This document shows, in pieces, positions 16,922 through 26,418 of a stretch of DNA of 64,000 nt. Numbering within the stretch: the stretch's first letter is position 1; every line of letters begins with the position of its first letter. The position numbers and the translations under genes were made by a program. The stretch covers positions 5,998,001 to 6,062,000 of the forward strand of contig NC_010505.1 in NCBI RefSeq assembly GCF_000019725.1. The letters are read 5' to 3'. The DNA is from Methylobacterium radiotolerans JCM 2831. GTDB taxonomy: Bacteria; Pseudomonadota; Alphaproteobacteria; Rhizobiales; Beijerinckiaceae. Under the pieces are notes generated by a model. It did no database searches and was not told where the DNA came from. It saw nothing but the letters and a program-made list of their open reading frames with translations.

Positions 16922-18432
16922 CGTGCGCCCTCCGCGGTCGCGTCCGGCTCGATCGCCGAGACGTAGGACCAGGTCGTGCCGGCCGGGATGCGCACGCGGG
17001 CGCGGTGGTACCGGCCCGACGCCCGGGTCGGGGCGATCCGCTCCACCGTCGGCGCCGTCTCCGGCAGCCAGCGCACGGGCGAGGACGCCGTGAGGCTCTC
17101 GCGCACGCCGATGGCCACGCGCCAGTCATCGGCATCCGTGTCGAGGCGCGCGCCGCGCAGGAACGAGCGGTTCGGCCTCGCCAGCATCGCGTCGGGCGTC
17201 TGCACCGTCGCCTCGAGCGCCGGGCCATCGAGCAGGGCGAGCCGGTTGTCGGTGGTCATCACCGCCAGCAGCGTCGCGCCGCCCTGGTAGATCGGATCGT
17301 CGAGCGAGGGCTGGCCCGGATCGTCGACCGAGCCCTCGATGCTGTCGACCGAGACGTCGGGCGTGGCCGCCGACAGGCCGAAGCGGAACGGCACGTTGAG
17401 GAACGACCAGCGGTCGAGGAGCCAGTCGTACAGCAGCGCCTCGCCCAGCAGGGACGGGTCGGAGGCATCGGTGCCGGCGAGCCGGTAGGCGAATAGGATC
17501 CGCTCGCCGGTCGGGTCGCGGAACGCCACCGTCATCCCGACGCGTTCCGGGTCGACCCGGCCGAAGAAGAATCGGTTCACGCGCTCGGCGCCGATCGGCT
17601 GCGACGGGCCGCCGCCGATCACCAGGGCATAGAACCCGTCCCGGTCGAGGAAGAAGATGCGCGGCCCGACCTTGGCGATGCACCAGGGCGCCACCGCGCC
17701 GCGGTTCTCCTCCAGCACCGAGCAGTCGAAGATGTCGCCGGAGGTGGGGCTCAGCGTCATGCGCCGGATCGCACGCTCCTGGAAGATCACGCCATACTCG
17801 CCGCCGGCGAAGCCGGTCACGGCGCCGCCATCGGGTAGCTGCTGCTCGTCGGCCTCGTGTCCATCGAGGCCGAGGCCCCACTTCTCGATGTCGCCGCTAT
17901 CCGACCAGCGCACCGTCTGCGGCGAGTCGGGTAGGCCGGCCAGCACCAGGAAGTCGCCGACGACACCCATGTGCCGGGCGCGCGGGGGCTTATCGACGCC
18001 GTCCGTATTCCCGCCGAGGTCCGCGAACGGCTGGGAACCGGCCTGCAGGACGTCGATGGTGGCCTTCTGGATCCGGGTGCCGGCCGAGCAGGCCAGCAGC
18101 AGGGTGCCGTAGACCACGAAGGACCAGTAGTCCCCCGGGGGCACGCTGTAGGGCGTGGTCGGGTTCGTCACCTCGTGCCACGCCTGATCCGTCGTCTTGT
18201 AGACGAACAGGCCGGTGCTGGTCCCCGCGACGTAGATCGGAAAATTGTAGGTCGGCGAGAACACCGCGATCGCGCCGCGGCACTCCGCCGGCAGGGCGAG
18301 CGACAGCGGAACGGGCGCCAGAACCGGCCCGTAGCCGTCCGAGCGCGGCACGACGTTCGTGGCGACCGCCGAGACCGAGGCATCGACCGAGGCCGTGTCG
18401 GGCGCGTACGGCGCCAGCTTGATCGGGGTCAT
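16918..18432 (-). CDS. putative tail nozzle/packaged-DNA stabilisation protein (P22 gp10-like)
   Basis: 504 residues from ATG at 18432 (MTPIKLAPYAPD). The body is beta-rich with repeated blade-like strands: YVAGTSTGLFVYK, GVVGDFLVLAG, VRWSDSGDIEKWG, GFAGGEYGVIFQERAIRRM, PRIFFLDRDGFYAL. RWSDSGDIEKW and the propeller pattern are typical of P22 gp10-like or podovirus nozzle proteins that close the portal-adaptor channel. It lies just after the adaptor genes, as expected. Assignment rests on pattern and synteny. Confidence 0.65.
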   Translation of the reverse strand: MTPIKLAPYAPDTASVDASVSAVATNVVPRSDGYGPVLAPVPLSLALPAECRGAIAVFSPTYNFPIYVAGTSTGLFVYKTTDQAWHEVTNPTTPYSVPPGDYWSFVVYGTLLLACSAGTRIQKATIDVLQAGSQPFADLGGNTDGVDKPPRARHMGVVGDFLVLAGLPDSPQTVRWSDSGDIEKWGLGLDGHEADEQQLPDGGAVTGFAGGEYGVIFQERAIRRMTLSPTSGDIFDCSVLEENRGAVAPWCIAKVGPRIFFLDRDGFYALVIGGGPSQPIGAERVNRFFFGRVDPERVGMTVAFRDPTGERILFAYRLAGTDASDPSLLGEALLYDWLLDRWSFLNVPFRFGLSAATPDVSVDSIEGSVDDPGQPSLDDPIYQGGATLLAVMTTDNRLALLDGPALEATVQTPDAMLARPNRSFLRGARLDTDADDWRVAIGVRESLTASSPVRWLPETAPTVERIAPTRASGRYHRARVRIPAGTTWSYVSAIEPDATAEGAR

Positions 18433-18433
18433 A

Positions 18434-19087
18434 CTACTCGGGCCGCGCCACGGCCTGGGCGGAGGCCTGCAGCTCGGCCGGGCGGCCGGTGCGCTTGGCA
18501 ACCTTCGCCGTGTCGGCCTTGATCCCGAGCGCGTTCAGTACCGAGAGCATCAGGCCGGTATGTGCCTGCACGGCGGCCGGGTCCTTCTGGAACAGGTAGG
18601 CCTCCGCCAGGACGGCATAGAGGTAGGCGTCCGGCGCCTTGGCCAGCAGCCAGTTCGAGGGCGCCGCGTCGGTCAGCGGCGGGATCGCGGCATAGTAGGC
18701 CAGCGTCACGGCGCCGGGCTTCTCCGGCACCATGCGGACGTTGCCGGCGCGGATCGCGAAGTACTGCGGGTCGCCGCCGGGCCGGTGCCGGAACCGCGCC
18801 TCCGGGCTGTCGGCCTCCGCGAAGGTTGGGCGCGCCGTGCGGCCGGAGCCGGCCCAGGAGACGGCCAGCCACTCGATGAAGTCGGCCGGCAGGGGCATCA
18901 CGGCGACCGGCGCCGCGGCGGTGCCGAGGCTCGCCTCCGCCTCCATCTCGCGCGCGCGCAGGATCGCGTTGAAGTGGCTCTCGGCCAGCGCGATGAAGCC
19001 CGGCACCGCGTCCGCGAGGTCGGGGCGGGCGATGTAGTCCAGGACGGCGGCCCGTAGGCTCGCCAGATCGGTGATCGGTGCGGCCAC
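18434..19087 (-). CDS. phage head-tail adaptor protein (SU10-adaptor-like)
   Basis: About 217 residues from GTG at 19087, 7 nt after the previous stop; upstream in-frame codons lie inside that gene. Conserved features are LRAAVLDYIARPDLADAVPGFIALAE, FNAILRAREMEAEA, LPADFIEWLAVSW, YYAAIPPL and APDAYLYAVLAEAYLF. This pattern belongs to the phage adaptor family that binds the portal's lower face. A second adaptor-like gene precedes it, so the two may form stacked rings. Confidence 0.75.
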   Translation of the reverse strand: MAAPITDLASLRAAVLDYIARPDLADAVPGFIALAESHFNAILRAREMEAEASLGTAAAPVAVMPLPADFIEWLAVSWAGSGRTARPTFAEADSPEARFRHRPGGDPQYFAIRAGNVRMVPEKPGAVTLAYYAAIPPLTDAAPSNWLLAKAPDAYLYAVLAEAYLFQKDPAAVQAHTGLMLSVLNALGIKADTAKVAKRTGRPAELQASAQAVARPE

Positions 19088-19094
19088 GGGCGCC

Positions 19095-19733
19095 TCAGAG
19101 ATAGTAGGCCTGCACTTGGCCGGTGGAGGCGATGACGTTGGAGCGGCCACGCAGCGCGCTCAGCTCCTCGGCGACGATCTCGGCCTGATCCCTGGCCATC
19201 GCCGGGCTGCGCAGGACGTTGCGGGCGAGGTGCCGCTTCGCGTAAGCCGCGATCAGGCTGGAGGCCTCGTCGGTCCAGGCGTTGGCGTCGTCGAGCGCCG
19301 GGGCCGGCAGCCGGACATGCGCCATGAGGCGGACCGTCCACGCGTCCGACGGCATCGGCCACAGGCGGATGGACCGGTCGAAGTACGAGTAGGCGCACGG
19401 CCGCGACAGGCTGGTCGGCTGGTCGGCGCCCTCGATCCACGCCTCGTCGATCCGGCGGAGGATCGTCGGCGTGTCCCCGTCGAGCATCACGGCGCTGTCG
19501 ATCGCCATCAGGTCGGGGATGCCGCTGGCGTCGCCGGCCGCGTAGACGTCGGCGCCGGCCATGGTCTGGAAGGTCACGAAGCCTTCGTTGAAGAAGAACC
19601 GATCCGGCTGGTAGAACCGGATCGCCCGGTCAACGGCGGTCGCGATCTGCGGGCCGAGGTCCGCGCGCTCGATGTCGTCCGCGATCTCCGCGTACAGATC
19701 GGCGAGCGTCGGCCGCCCGTCCTGTGTCGGCAT
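19095..19733 (-). CDS. phage head-tail adaptor protein
   Basis: 212 residues. ADLYAEIADDIERADLGPQIATAVDRAI, FYQPDRFFFNEG and FQTMAGADVYA are the typical start of the alphaproteobacterial phage adaptor family. The C-terminus (AAYAKRHLARNVLRSPAMARDQ) is helical. It is encoded between the head-decoration candidate and the second adaptor and overlaps the 65-residue ORF at its start. Confidence 0.75.
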   Translation of the reverse strand: MPTQDGRPTLADLYAEIADDIERADLGPQIATAVDRAIRFYQPDRFFFNEGFVTFQTMAGADVYAAGDASGIPDLMAIDSAVMLDGDTPTILRRIDEAWIEGADQPTSLSRPCAYSYFDRSIRLWPMPSDAWTVRLMAHVRLPAPALDDANAWTDEASSLIAAYAKRHLARNVLRSPAMARDQAEIVAEELSALRGRSNVIASTGQVQAYYL

Positions 19734-19827
19734 CGGGCACCGTCTCCGTCTTCGAGGGCGACGGCGGGGCGCTGGGCTCCGCCGCCAGGACCGCCGCGCC
19801 GAGGTGCAGCAGCATCCACGCCGACAT
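19630..19827 (-). CDS. small exported/lipoprotein-like ORF (uncertain)
   Basis: 65 residues. Its ATG overlaps the previous stop (TGATG), which favours real translation. The first ~16 residues (MSAWMLLHLGAAVLAA) look like a short membrane or signal segment. The second half overlaps the adaptor gene in another frame and has Arg-rich shadow composition, so only the N-terminal part is convincing. Confidence 0.35.
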   Translation of the reverse strand: MSAWMLLHLGAAVLAAEPSAPPSPSKTETVPDADTGRAADARRSVRGDRGRHRARGPRPADRDRR

Positions 19828-20219
19828 CAGCCGTCGTTGTCCGGGGCGTAGTGCAGGACGAGGGTGGCCACGCCCGCGGCCGGGGCGCCGGCGATGGTGC
19901 CGTAGACCGGGGTATCGGCGGCGAGGCGGCCCTTCAGGGTCGCGGTGTCGACGCGCTTCACGCCGGCCGCGGTCACGGCGGTGTCGGCCGCGGCGGCGAG
20001 GTCGTTGCCGCCGACGGAGGTGCCGAGCGTGAGGGAGGCGCCGGCCGTGAAGGCGGTCTCCACCAGCACGAGCAGCGAGGTGATGAGCGCGCCGGCCGGC
20101 AGCGAGGCCGGCATGACGAAGGTGCCGTTGGCGAAGGAGACGGTCTTGCGGATGGTGTGCGAGACCTGCTCGCGCAGCTCGCGCGCGGGCGGCTGCACCG
20201 GGATGACGTTGGTGGGCAC
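19827..20219 (-). CDS. small head protein, possible decoration protein
   Basis: 130 residues, beta-rich and Ala/Thr-rich (FANGTFVMPASLPAGALITSL, VLVETAFTAGASLTLGTSVGGNDL, VATLVLHYAPDN). It is encoded directly after the major capsid gene and before the adaptors, the usual place for a capsid-stabilising protein in N4-gp56-type phages. No family motif recognised. Confidence 0.65.
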   Translation of the reverse strand: MPTNVIPVQPPARELREQVSHTIRKTVSFANGTFVMPASLPAGALITSLLVLVETAFTAGASLTLGTSVGGNDLAAAADTAVTAAGVKRVDTATLKGRLAADTPVYGTIAGAPAAGVATLVLHYAPDNDG

Positions 20220-20313
20220 GGTGGCCTCCGGGTTCGGGACAGGCAGAGGGGAGCGGCGGGCCGGAGCGCGAGGCCCCGGCCCGGGTCAGCCGTCAGGCTG
20301 GAGCGTCGGCCGA

Positions 20314-21411
20314 TCAGGCGTCGACGGGCTTGGCGTAGGTCGGGATCACGATTGTGCCGAAGTCGTCGCCGTTGAAGGTCGTCTTCTTCAGGCCCCAGAT
20401 CGCCCAGGCCGAGACCTCGAGGTTGCGCTTGTGGTCGAGCAGCTCCTCGTTCCAGCGGTACCGGGTGTCGCCGCCGGCCTTGCCGTAGGCGATGGTCGCC
20501 GCCTGGGCGCCGAGCAGCACCGCGCGCCGGGTGAGCGGCACCGCGGACATGCCGTCGGGCGAGACGCCCGCCGTGACGTCCTGCGCCTCGCGGAGCACGA
20601 CGCCGTTGTACTCGCCGAGCGCGCCCGAGAAGATCGGGCTCTTGCTCGACTGCATGCCGGCCATCGCGGCCTTCTGGATGTCGAGCCACTGGCCGGCGCC
20701 GGTGTTGGTGCGCAGCGACGTGACCTGCTCGGAGGCGAGGTACAGCACGTAGAGCTTACGCCCGCCGACCACGACCGGTCGGATCATGACCTTGCGGTTC
20801 TTGCCGCCGGTCTTGGCCAGCTCGACCGCCTTGTCGATCAGGTCGAGGGTGAAGCCGTCCGCGTTGGTCAGGGCGGCGTCGTCGGCCCGGCCGTTCGGGC
20901 GGAAGATGCGGCCCGCAGTCGCCGCGGTGACGACGTTGTTGGCGGTGAACTTCTTGGCGCCGTTGAGCTGATTGGCCGGGGTGAAGCCGCAGACGTGGTT
21001 GAAGAAGCAGACCGTGCGGCGGGTCTGGAACCAGTCGGCAATGCCGGCGCGCGCGGTCTCGCGCAGGTTGAACGGTACGCGCTGCTGATCGATCGTGTTC
21101 TCCGACTTCACGCCGACGACCTCACCGAGCTCGTCGATGGTGACCTTGTCGGAGTTGATGCCGATCTGCTCGCCGTTGCCCTCGGCGACATCGGACGAGG
21201 AGAAGCCCGGGCCGCGGAGCTGCATGCGCAGGCCGAAGGTGACCTGGTCGCCGTTGCCCTTCTTGGTCTCGGTCTTCTCCTGGATCACGGCGTCGTCGCC
21301 GGTGCCGACCAGGGGATCGATGTCGATGGACTTGTTGGCCTCGGCTGCGAGCTTCTTGCTCCACAGCTTCACGGCCATGGGGTCGTTCGCCCCGAACGCG
21401 GTGTAGGACAT
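20314..21411 (-). CDS. major capsid protein, N4-gp56-like family
   Basis: 365 residues from ATG at 21411 (MSYTAFGANDP), with AGAGG upstream. Diagnostic features are DPMAVKLWSKKLAAEANKS, ETKKGNGDQVTFGLRMQL near residues 45-70, INSDKVTIDELGEVV, and a C-terminal YGKAGGDTRYRWNEELLDH...SAWAIWGLKKTTF. This is the N4-gp56/DUF4043 HK97-fold capsid family. Normally the scaffold gene precedes it directly; here 3.9 kb with three rightward genes intervenes, and a promoter-like element lies at 21687-21730. Confidence 0.9.
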   Translation of the reverse strand: MSYTAFGANDPMAVKLWSKKLAAEANKSIDIDPLVGTGDDAVIQEKTETKKGNGDQVTFGLRMQLRGPGFSSSDVAEGNGEQIGINSDKVTIDELGEVVGVKSENTIDQQRVPFNLRETARAGIADWFQTRRTVCFFNHVCGFTPANQLNGAKKFTANNVVTAATAGRIFRPNGRADDAALTNADGFTLDLIDKAVELAKTGGKNRKVMIRPVVVGGRKLYVLYLASEQVTSLRTNTGAGQWLDIQKAAMAGMQSSKSPIFSGALGEYNGVVLREAQDVTAGVSPDGMSAVPLTRRAVLLGAQAATIAYGKAGGDTRYRWNEELLDHKRNLEVSAWAIWGLKKTTFNGDDFGTIVIPTYAKPVDA

Positions 21412-22082
21412 GGGGGTGCCTCTGAAGGCTGGATTCCGTGGGAAAGGGTTCGTGCGGGCCGTGCGTCGGCACGCGGACGGAAGCCGGGCCCCAGAGTGAC
21501 CGTTGGGGACGGGGTCGGACGGGCGCCGTGCGTGGCGCGGACGGAGGCTCTGACGCGGCTGGGCGGATCCTATGCGGGGATCAGACGAACGACCGGACAC
21601 GCGCGAGCGCCCCGCCTTGCAGCAGGGTGATGCACGGGGCCGGACGGAACTCGGGAAGGCGCAGTGACGGGGCAGGGCCCGCACGTCTCGCGACGGATAA
21701 TCCATTGAGCGGGTTCGCCCGTCGGGTCAATCGGAAAATCGAACCGAGCTTGGTGTGGCCCTTACCTGTTCGACCGCTTCGGTAAGGCAGACACAGCCCC
21801 GGCATAGGAAGCTGCCTTGCTGCAGTGGATATCCGGACACGATCCAACCCTGGAAGTCCTGTCATGTTGCTCAGGGCGGCGCCGGATCAATGTGCCAATA
21901 TGCTCAAAAGCTGGCGAATATGCATATCCTCATTTCAGAGATATCGTTCGACTAGAAAGCGATCCGCCGAAGGCCGGCTTAATCCTCGCATGCAACTAAA
22001 TTCGCCTCAGATTTCGCATTAATGATAATTTAGGCACTCGAGTGCACGTTTCGGCCGGATAAACAGAATTCCGGGTGCCGAT
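21412..22082. other. intergenic region between capsid gene and chemoreceptor gene
   Basis: No convincing gene in 671 nt. A 94-codon leftward frame at 21581-21865 has low-complexity, unfamiliar sequence. The region carries the promoter-like element at 21687-21730. From ~21900 to 22080 base composition is clearly more AT-rich, as expected for a rightward promoter region of the chemoreceptor gene. No clean -35/-10 pair could be fixed by eye. Confidence 0.5.
21687..21730 (-). promoter_or_regulatory. copy 2 of the three-copy promoter-like element, upstream of the capsid gene
   Basis: Minus strand TTGAC, CCGACGGGCGAA, then GTCGCGAG after a total of 31 nt; GGATTAT lies in the middle and could serve as a -10. 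It shares GTCGCGAGACG with copy 3. It is ~275 nt upstream of the capsid ATG, on the strand and at the place where the capsid gene would need its own start of transcription because the chemoreceptor cassette separates it from the scaffold gene. Confidence 0.45.
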
Positions 22083-23774
22083 ATGCTGCGTAGTTCAAAA
22101 ATACTAGTCAAGGCAACAATTCCGCTCCTTATCATGGCAGTGGTGGCTGCGGGGTTGGTGTCCTATGCCATAAGCGGCCTCAATCAACTCGCAGGCCAGA
22201 CGCGCGAGATCGTCGACCTACAGGCTGTTCGCCTCGAACGCATCCTGGCGGTACAAGTCAACACCAACGACGCCGCCGTCCTGGCACGCAATCTCATCCT
22301 GGAAACCCGCGATGAAGAGATGGCCGGCTACAAAGCCCGCTATGACGCGGCCGTTAAGACCTCACTCGATGCTGTAAACACCCTGATCGAGATGGCCGAT
22401 ACGCCTGATCGGAAAGCCACCAATCAGACACTGCAGGGTATACTAAAAGATTTCTATGCTGCCTTGGACAAGTCAAATGCTCTCGGTCTCAAGAACAACA
22501 ATGACGCGGCTGCAAAGGTCCTCCTGACCGAAGCCTCTAGCGCGCGCACGAAGATGCGAGATTTTGTCCAACGTCGCGTCGAACGGCTGAATGCCGAGCT
22601 GCGCCAAGCCCGTGACGATGCCGAGCAGTCCGTGACCACAGCTAAGACCGTGCTGATTGGCGCCTCCGTGGCCGGCCTGATCGGCGCAATCGCGCTCTCG
22701 GCCCTGATCGTGATCTTCGGCATTACCCGCCCGCTGGGCAGCCTAGTGGGCGTTCTGCAGCGGATGGCCCGCGGTGAGGTCGACGCCGAGATCCGCGAGG
22801 CCGCCCGCGGTGACGAGATCGGCGCCGTCGGCAAGGCGGTCGAGGGCATCAAGGCCATGGTCGCCCGCAAGGCCGCCGAGGAGGCCGAGGTGAAGCGCCG
22901 CGCCGATGAGGCCGCGGCCGCCGAGCGCAAGCGCACCATGATCGAGCTCGCCGACGGCTTCGAGCGCGCGGTCGGCGGGATCGTCGGCATGGTCTCGTCC
23001 TCGGCCACCGAGCTCCAGGCCACCGCCCAGCAGATGACCGCCACCGCGCAGGAGACCGCCGCGCAATCGACCAGCGTGGCCGCGGCCGCCGAGGAGGCCT
23101 CGACCAACGTCAACACGGTCGCTGCCGCCGCCGAGGAACTCGGCTCGTCGGTGCAGGAGATAGGTCGGCAGGTCACCGGCTCGGCGCAGCTCGCACAAGC
23201 TGCGGTGGGCGAGGCCGACCAGAGCATGCACCTGATCCAGGCCCTCAGCCAGACCTCGTCGCGGATCGGCGACATGGTCGGGATGATCTCCGGCATCGCC
23301 GCCCAGACCAACCTCCTGGCCTTGAACGCCACGATCGAGGCGGCGCGGGCGGGCGCCGCGGGTCGGGGTTTCGCGGTGGTGGCGACTGAGGTGAAAGCGC
23401 TCGCCGACCAGACTGCCAAGACGACGGAAGAGATCAGCCGCCAGATCGGCGAGGTGCAGGGGGTGACCGCGCAGGCGGTGACGGCGATCGGCGGGATCAC
23501 GGGGCGGATCCGGGAGATTGACGGCGTGGCGACCTCGATCGCGGCGGCCGTCGAGCAGCAAGGCGCGGCCACGCAGGAGATCGTGCGCAACGTGGCGCAG
23601 GCGTCGGCGGGCACCAACGAGGTGACGGGCAACATCGCGGGGGTGGCGCAGGCTTCGGAGGAGACGGGCGCGGCGGCCTCGCAGGTCCTGTCGGCGGCCT
23701 CGGAGCTGTCGCGGCAATCCGAGCATCTCGGCGCCGAGGTCAGCCGTTTCCTCGCAACCGTCCGCGCCGCCTGA
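22083..23774 (+). CDS. methyl-accepting chemotaxis protein
   Basis: 563 residues. TM1 at ~10-32 ([21 protein letters not shown]), a four-helix-bundle type periplasmic sensor (~33-195), TM2 at ~198-220, HAMP (~220-275, [24 protein letters not shown]) and a cytoplasmic signalling coiled coil. The hairpin tip is intact ([45 protein letters not shown]). There is no C-terminal CheR-binding pentapeptide. It should couple to CheW/CheA at the membrane; no cheA or cheW is in the window, so it would plug into host arrays. It lies inside the prophage, opposite to the late genes. Confidence 0.93.
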   Translation: MLRSSKILVKATIPLLIMAVVAAGLVSYAISGLNQLAGQTREIVDLQAVRLERILAVQVNTNDAAVLARNLILETRDEEMAGYKARYDAAVKTSLDAVNTLIEMADTPDRKATNQTLQGILKDFYAALDKSNALGLKNNNDAAAKVLLTEASSARTKMRDFVQRRVERLNAELRQARDDAEQSVTTAKTVLIGASVAGLIGAIALSALIVIFGITRPLGSLVGVLQRMARGEVDAEIREAARGDEIGAVGKAVEGIKAMVARKAAEEAEVKRRADEAAAAERKRTMIELADGFERAVGGIVGMVSSSATELQATAQQMTATAQETAAQSTSVAAAAEEASTNVNTVAAAAEELGSSVQEIGRQVTGSAQLAQAAVGEADQSMHLIQALSQTSSRIGDMVGMISGIAAQTNLLALNATIEAARAGAAGRGFAVVATEVKALADQTAKTTEEISRQIGEVQGVTAQAVTAIGGITGRIREIDGVATSIAAAVEQQGAATQEIVRNVAQASAGTNEVTGNIAGVAQASEETGAAASQVLSAASELSRQSEHLGAEVSRFLATVRAA

Positions 23775-23775
23775 G

Positions 23776-24129
23776 ATGGCTATGGTCGAGATCCTCCCCC
23801 TCCCGGTCCGGCCTCACGGCACGCACCAGTTCGACCGGCTGCACGCGGACTTAGCCGCCGCACACGAACGTGGCACGGATCTCGGCCCCCGAGCCCCCCA
23901 CATCCAAGCAGGTGGCGACAGGCTGCTCGAACTGACTTCAGCCTTGGAACGCGCGATCGAGGAACTGGATCTTACGGTGATTAAGCTCGGTCTCCAGTAT
24001 CCGAACATGCGTGAAGCCCTGCGAGACTTCGTCATCAAGACCGAGAGCCTCGCCAACACGGCACAGAGCTTTGCTCACACCGTGCACGGCCTCGCCGGCC
24101 TCGCGCAGCGGTTCCCAGCCACCCTCTGA
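23776..24129 (+). CDS. small helical protein between chemoreceptor and HD-GYP genes
   Basis: 117 residues, beginning right after the chemoreceptor stop, so almost certainly co-transcribed. The core (ERAIEELDLTVIKLGLQYPNMREALRDFVIKTESLANTAQSFAHTVHGL) is predicted helical and looks like a small bundle. No family recognised. By position it may be an adaptor or regulator for the chemoreceptor/HD-GYP pair. Confidence 0.6.
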   Translation: MAMVEILPLPVRPHGTHQFDRLHADLAAAHERGTDLGPRAPHIQAGGDRLLELTSALERAIEELDLTVIKLGLQYPNMREALRDFVIKTESLANTAQSFAHTVHGLAGLAQRFPATL

Positions 24130-24176
24130 CTGCGTTCGCGACTTCGGGCCGGACCTAAGACCGGCCTCAGCATCAA

Positions 24177-25241
24177 ATGGAGGCCGGCTTGGGCAGGCTG
24201 TTGTTGATCTCTGATGACCGGCCCCGAACCGAACGCTTGGCCCGTTGCCTCGGCCCCGACCGCCGCTACGCCGTCCACGAGCTGTCTGACGAGGCCATGC
24301 CGTTCGGGCAGCCGGACCTGATCGTCAGCGACGTCGCCCATCTCACCTCCGAGGCAATGATGCGCCTGCGGCGGGTGCTGGAGCCGCTGCGTGCGACTGG
24401 CGCACCCTTCCTGTTCCTAACCCACGGCCAAGCCGCCCGCGCCGAGGCCCAAGCCCGACTCCTGACCCCGACCGATATTCTCCCGGCTCTGACCATCCTC
24501 GATCGGCTGCTGGCTCGGATCGACAGGCTTCAGGAGGTCGGAGGCTCCGCCGTCGCCGCTCGGATGGCGGAAGAGGCTCGGCAGTTCTTTGATCGGACCT
24601 TCTTCTCCGACCAGATCGTGACACCTGAGCTGGCAAGCACCGGCACCGGCCTGATCGCTCGCGCCGTGCAGCACTGTGGCATCCGCGAGTGGCTCCGGGC
24701 GGTCCAGTGCTTCGACGAGGCCACGCACCGGCACTGTCTGATCGTCACTGGCTTGGCCGCCGCGTTCGCGACCAAGCTCGGCTTTGCCGAACTCGACAGC
24801 TACCGCCTGACCAAGGCTGCGCTGCTGCACGACGTCGGCAAGACCCGCATCTCGGCCGAGATCCTGAACAAACCCGGTCGGCTCACCGACGAGGAGATGG
24901 CGGTGATGCGCACGCATGCGGCGCTCGGCTACGACATGCTGGTCGGTAGCGGCTTCTCCCCAGAGATGCTGCAGGTGGTACGCTCGCATCACGAGATGCT
25001 CGACGGTTCCGGCTACCCGGATGGGCTGCGCGCCCCCGAGATCCCCGACCTCGTCCGGCTGGTGACGATCTGCGACATCTACGGCGCGCTGATCGAGCGA
25101 AGGCCCTACCGGGCGCCGATGCCGGGCGGAGAGGCCTACGGGATCGTGCAGTCTATGATCGGCCGGCTCGACGCCGATCTGATTGCCGCGTTCCACCCAG
25201 TCATGATTGCGTTCGATCCGGGGGCGGTACCGAAAATCTGA
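24177..25241 (+). CDS. receiver-like/HD-GYP c-di-GMP phosphodiesterase
   Basis: 354 residues. Residues 5-110 resemble a CheY-like receiver (LLLISDDRP acidic pair, Asp52 in PDLIVSDV) but are poorly conserved at the lysine end. Residues ~180-345 form an HD-GYP domain: HD at 218-219 with Lys222 (LLHDVGK) and a canonical HHEMLDGSGYP at 271-281, so all metal and GYP residues are present. The family hydrolyses c-di-GMP. It follows the chemoreceptor gene by 0.4 kb on the same strand. It is likely active, with its output possibly controlled through the receiver or the small upstream protein. Confidence 0.9.
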   Translation: MEAGLGRLLLISDDRPRTERLARCLGPDRRYAVHELSDEAMPFGQPDLIVSDVAHLTSEAMMRLRRVLEPLRATGAPFLFLTHGQAARAEAQARLLTPTDILPALTILDRLLARIDRLQEVGGSAVAARMAEEARQFFDRTFFSDQIVTPELASTGTGLIARAVQHCGIREWLRAVQCFDEATHRHCLIVTGLAAAFATKLGFAELDSYRLTKAALLHDVGKTRISAEILNKPGRLTDEEMAVMRTHAALGYDMLVGSGFSPEMLQVVRSHHEMLDGSGYPDGLRAPEIPDLVRLVTICDIYGALIERRPYRAPMPGGEAYGIVQSMIGRLDADLIAAFHPVMIAFDPGAVPKI

Positions 25242-25329
25242 GCGAGCGAACTGGCGAGTTACAGATCGAGCGCCGCTCTGCTGGTGATTCCCCAGCGTCA
25301 GATTTACACCAGATCTCGGCTTATCCTCG

Positions 25330-26358
25330 TCAGCCGCCCATGAGCGCGCGGACGCGGGCCGGGTTCGAGGCGAGCAGCTTCTCGAAGTCCGCCTCGGACA
25401 TGCTGGACAGCGTCTCCAGCGTGATTTCGCCCGCGGGCTGGCCACCGGCGGCCGAGAGCGAACGGCCTGGGCCGGCCTGTCCGGCGGCGGCACGCGCGGC
25501 CTTCTCGGCGGCGGTCTCCTGCGGGGTGGGGGCCGGGGCGGGCTCCGGCGCCTTCGGGGCGAACCCGCGCGTCTTGGCGAGCGCGGCGATCAGGGCAGCC
25601 GGCGACTGGCCACGCTGGCGGGCGGTCTGGGCGAGGTTGAACTCCTCCTCGCGCACCGCCTCGATGGCGTCCTTCTGGGACATGCCGACGAGCTGCAGCT
25701 CGGCCACACGGTTCGAGAACAGGTGCTCGTAGGCGTCCGCGACCGACGCGTCGGCCTGGATCGCGGTGCGGAGGTCCTGCTGGTAGAACCCGATCACCTC
25801 GTTCCGGGCGGCCTCGGCATCTCGGTTCTCCTCGGCCTTCTTCTGGCTCTCGGTGAGCTGCGTCTGACCGGCGCGAAGCGCTTCGATCTGCTGCTCCAGG
25901 TGCTTTGCGTACCCGAAGATATCCTCGGCCGGATCCAGCACCTTCACCGGCTCGGGCGCGGCCGCGGGCTGGGCCGGGGTGGCAGGGCGCTGCATCGCCT
26001 CGGACAGGATGCGAAGGCGCTCGTCGCCGCGGGCGAACCGCTCGCGCAGCTCGTCGCGCTCCTTCTCGACCGCCTTCCGACGCTCGCGCTCCTCGTGCAG
26101 GGCGCCGTGCGGGACGAACTTGCCTTTCTCGTCGCGCGGCTGCGCCTCGGGGGCGCCCTCGGGCTTGGCGCCTTCCTCACCGGCCTCGGGTTCGGCCGCG
26201 GGCGGCTCGGCAGCCCCGGGGGCGGGCTCGGTGGCGGGCGGCGTCAGACCGTCAGAGGCGGGCGTCTCGTCGCCGCGCTCGTAGGCCGCGAAGGCAGCCT
26301 GCTCCTCGGGCGTGAAGGCGTCGTCGCCGCCGCCGATGGCGAGGTCGGTATCGGTCAT
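25330..26358 (-). CDS. capsid scaffolding protein
   Basis: 342 residues. The N-terminus is acidic and Pro/Ala/Glu-rich, residues ~80-130 and ~145-185 are charged coiled coil (HEERERRKAVEKERDELRERF), and the C-terminus is helical (SMSEADFEKLLASNPARVRALMGG). The composition and position between portal and capsid genes are those of phage scaffolds that guide shell assembly and are then lost. Its capsid partner is now 3.9 kb away. Confidence 0.8.
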   Translation of the reverse strand: MTDTDLAIGGGDDAFTPEEQAAFAAYERGDETPASDGLTPPATEPAPGAAEPPAAEPEAGEEGAKPEGAPEAQPRDEKGKFVPHGALHEERERRKAVEKERDELRERFARGDERLRILSEAMQRPATPAQPAAAPEPVKVLDPAEDIFGYAKHLEQQIEALRAGQTQLTESQKKAEENRDAEAARNEVIGFYQQDLRTAIQADASVADAYEHLFSNRVAELQLVGMSQKDAIEAVREEEFNLAQTARQRGQSPAALIAALAKTRGFAPKAPEPAPAPTPQETAAEKAARAAAGQAGPGRSLSAAGGQPAGEITLETLSSMSEADFEKLLASNPARVRALMGG

Positions 26359-26418
26359 GTGGTCCTCGTGACGTGAAGGGGACGAAAGCCGGCGTGCGCC
26401 GCCGGGGGGCGTAACGGG

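Noticed and set aside
21581..21865. 94-codon leftward ORF upstream of the capsid gene
   Set aside because: It overlaps the repeated promoter-like element and has no domain or ribosome site. It more likely represents a conserved non-coding leader than a protein.
22060..22086. TAAA...GCCGATAT, resembling a flagellar sigma-28 promoter before the chemoreceptor gene
   Set aside because: Spacing is 13 nt, not the usual 15, and the -10-like part overlaps the ATG itself, so it cannot start a transcript for this gene.
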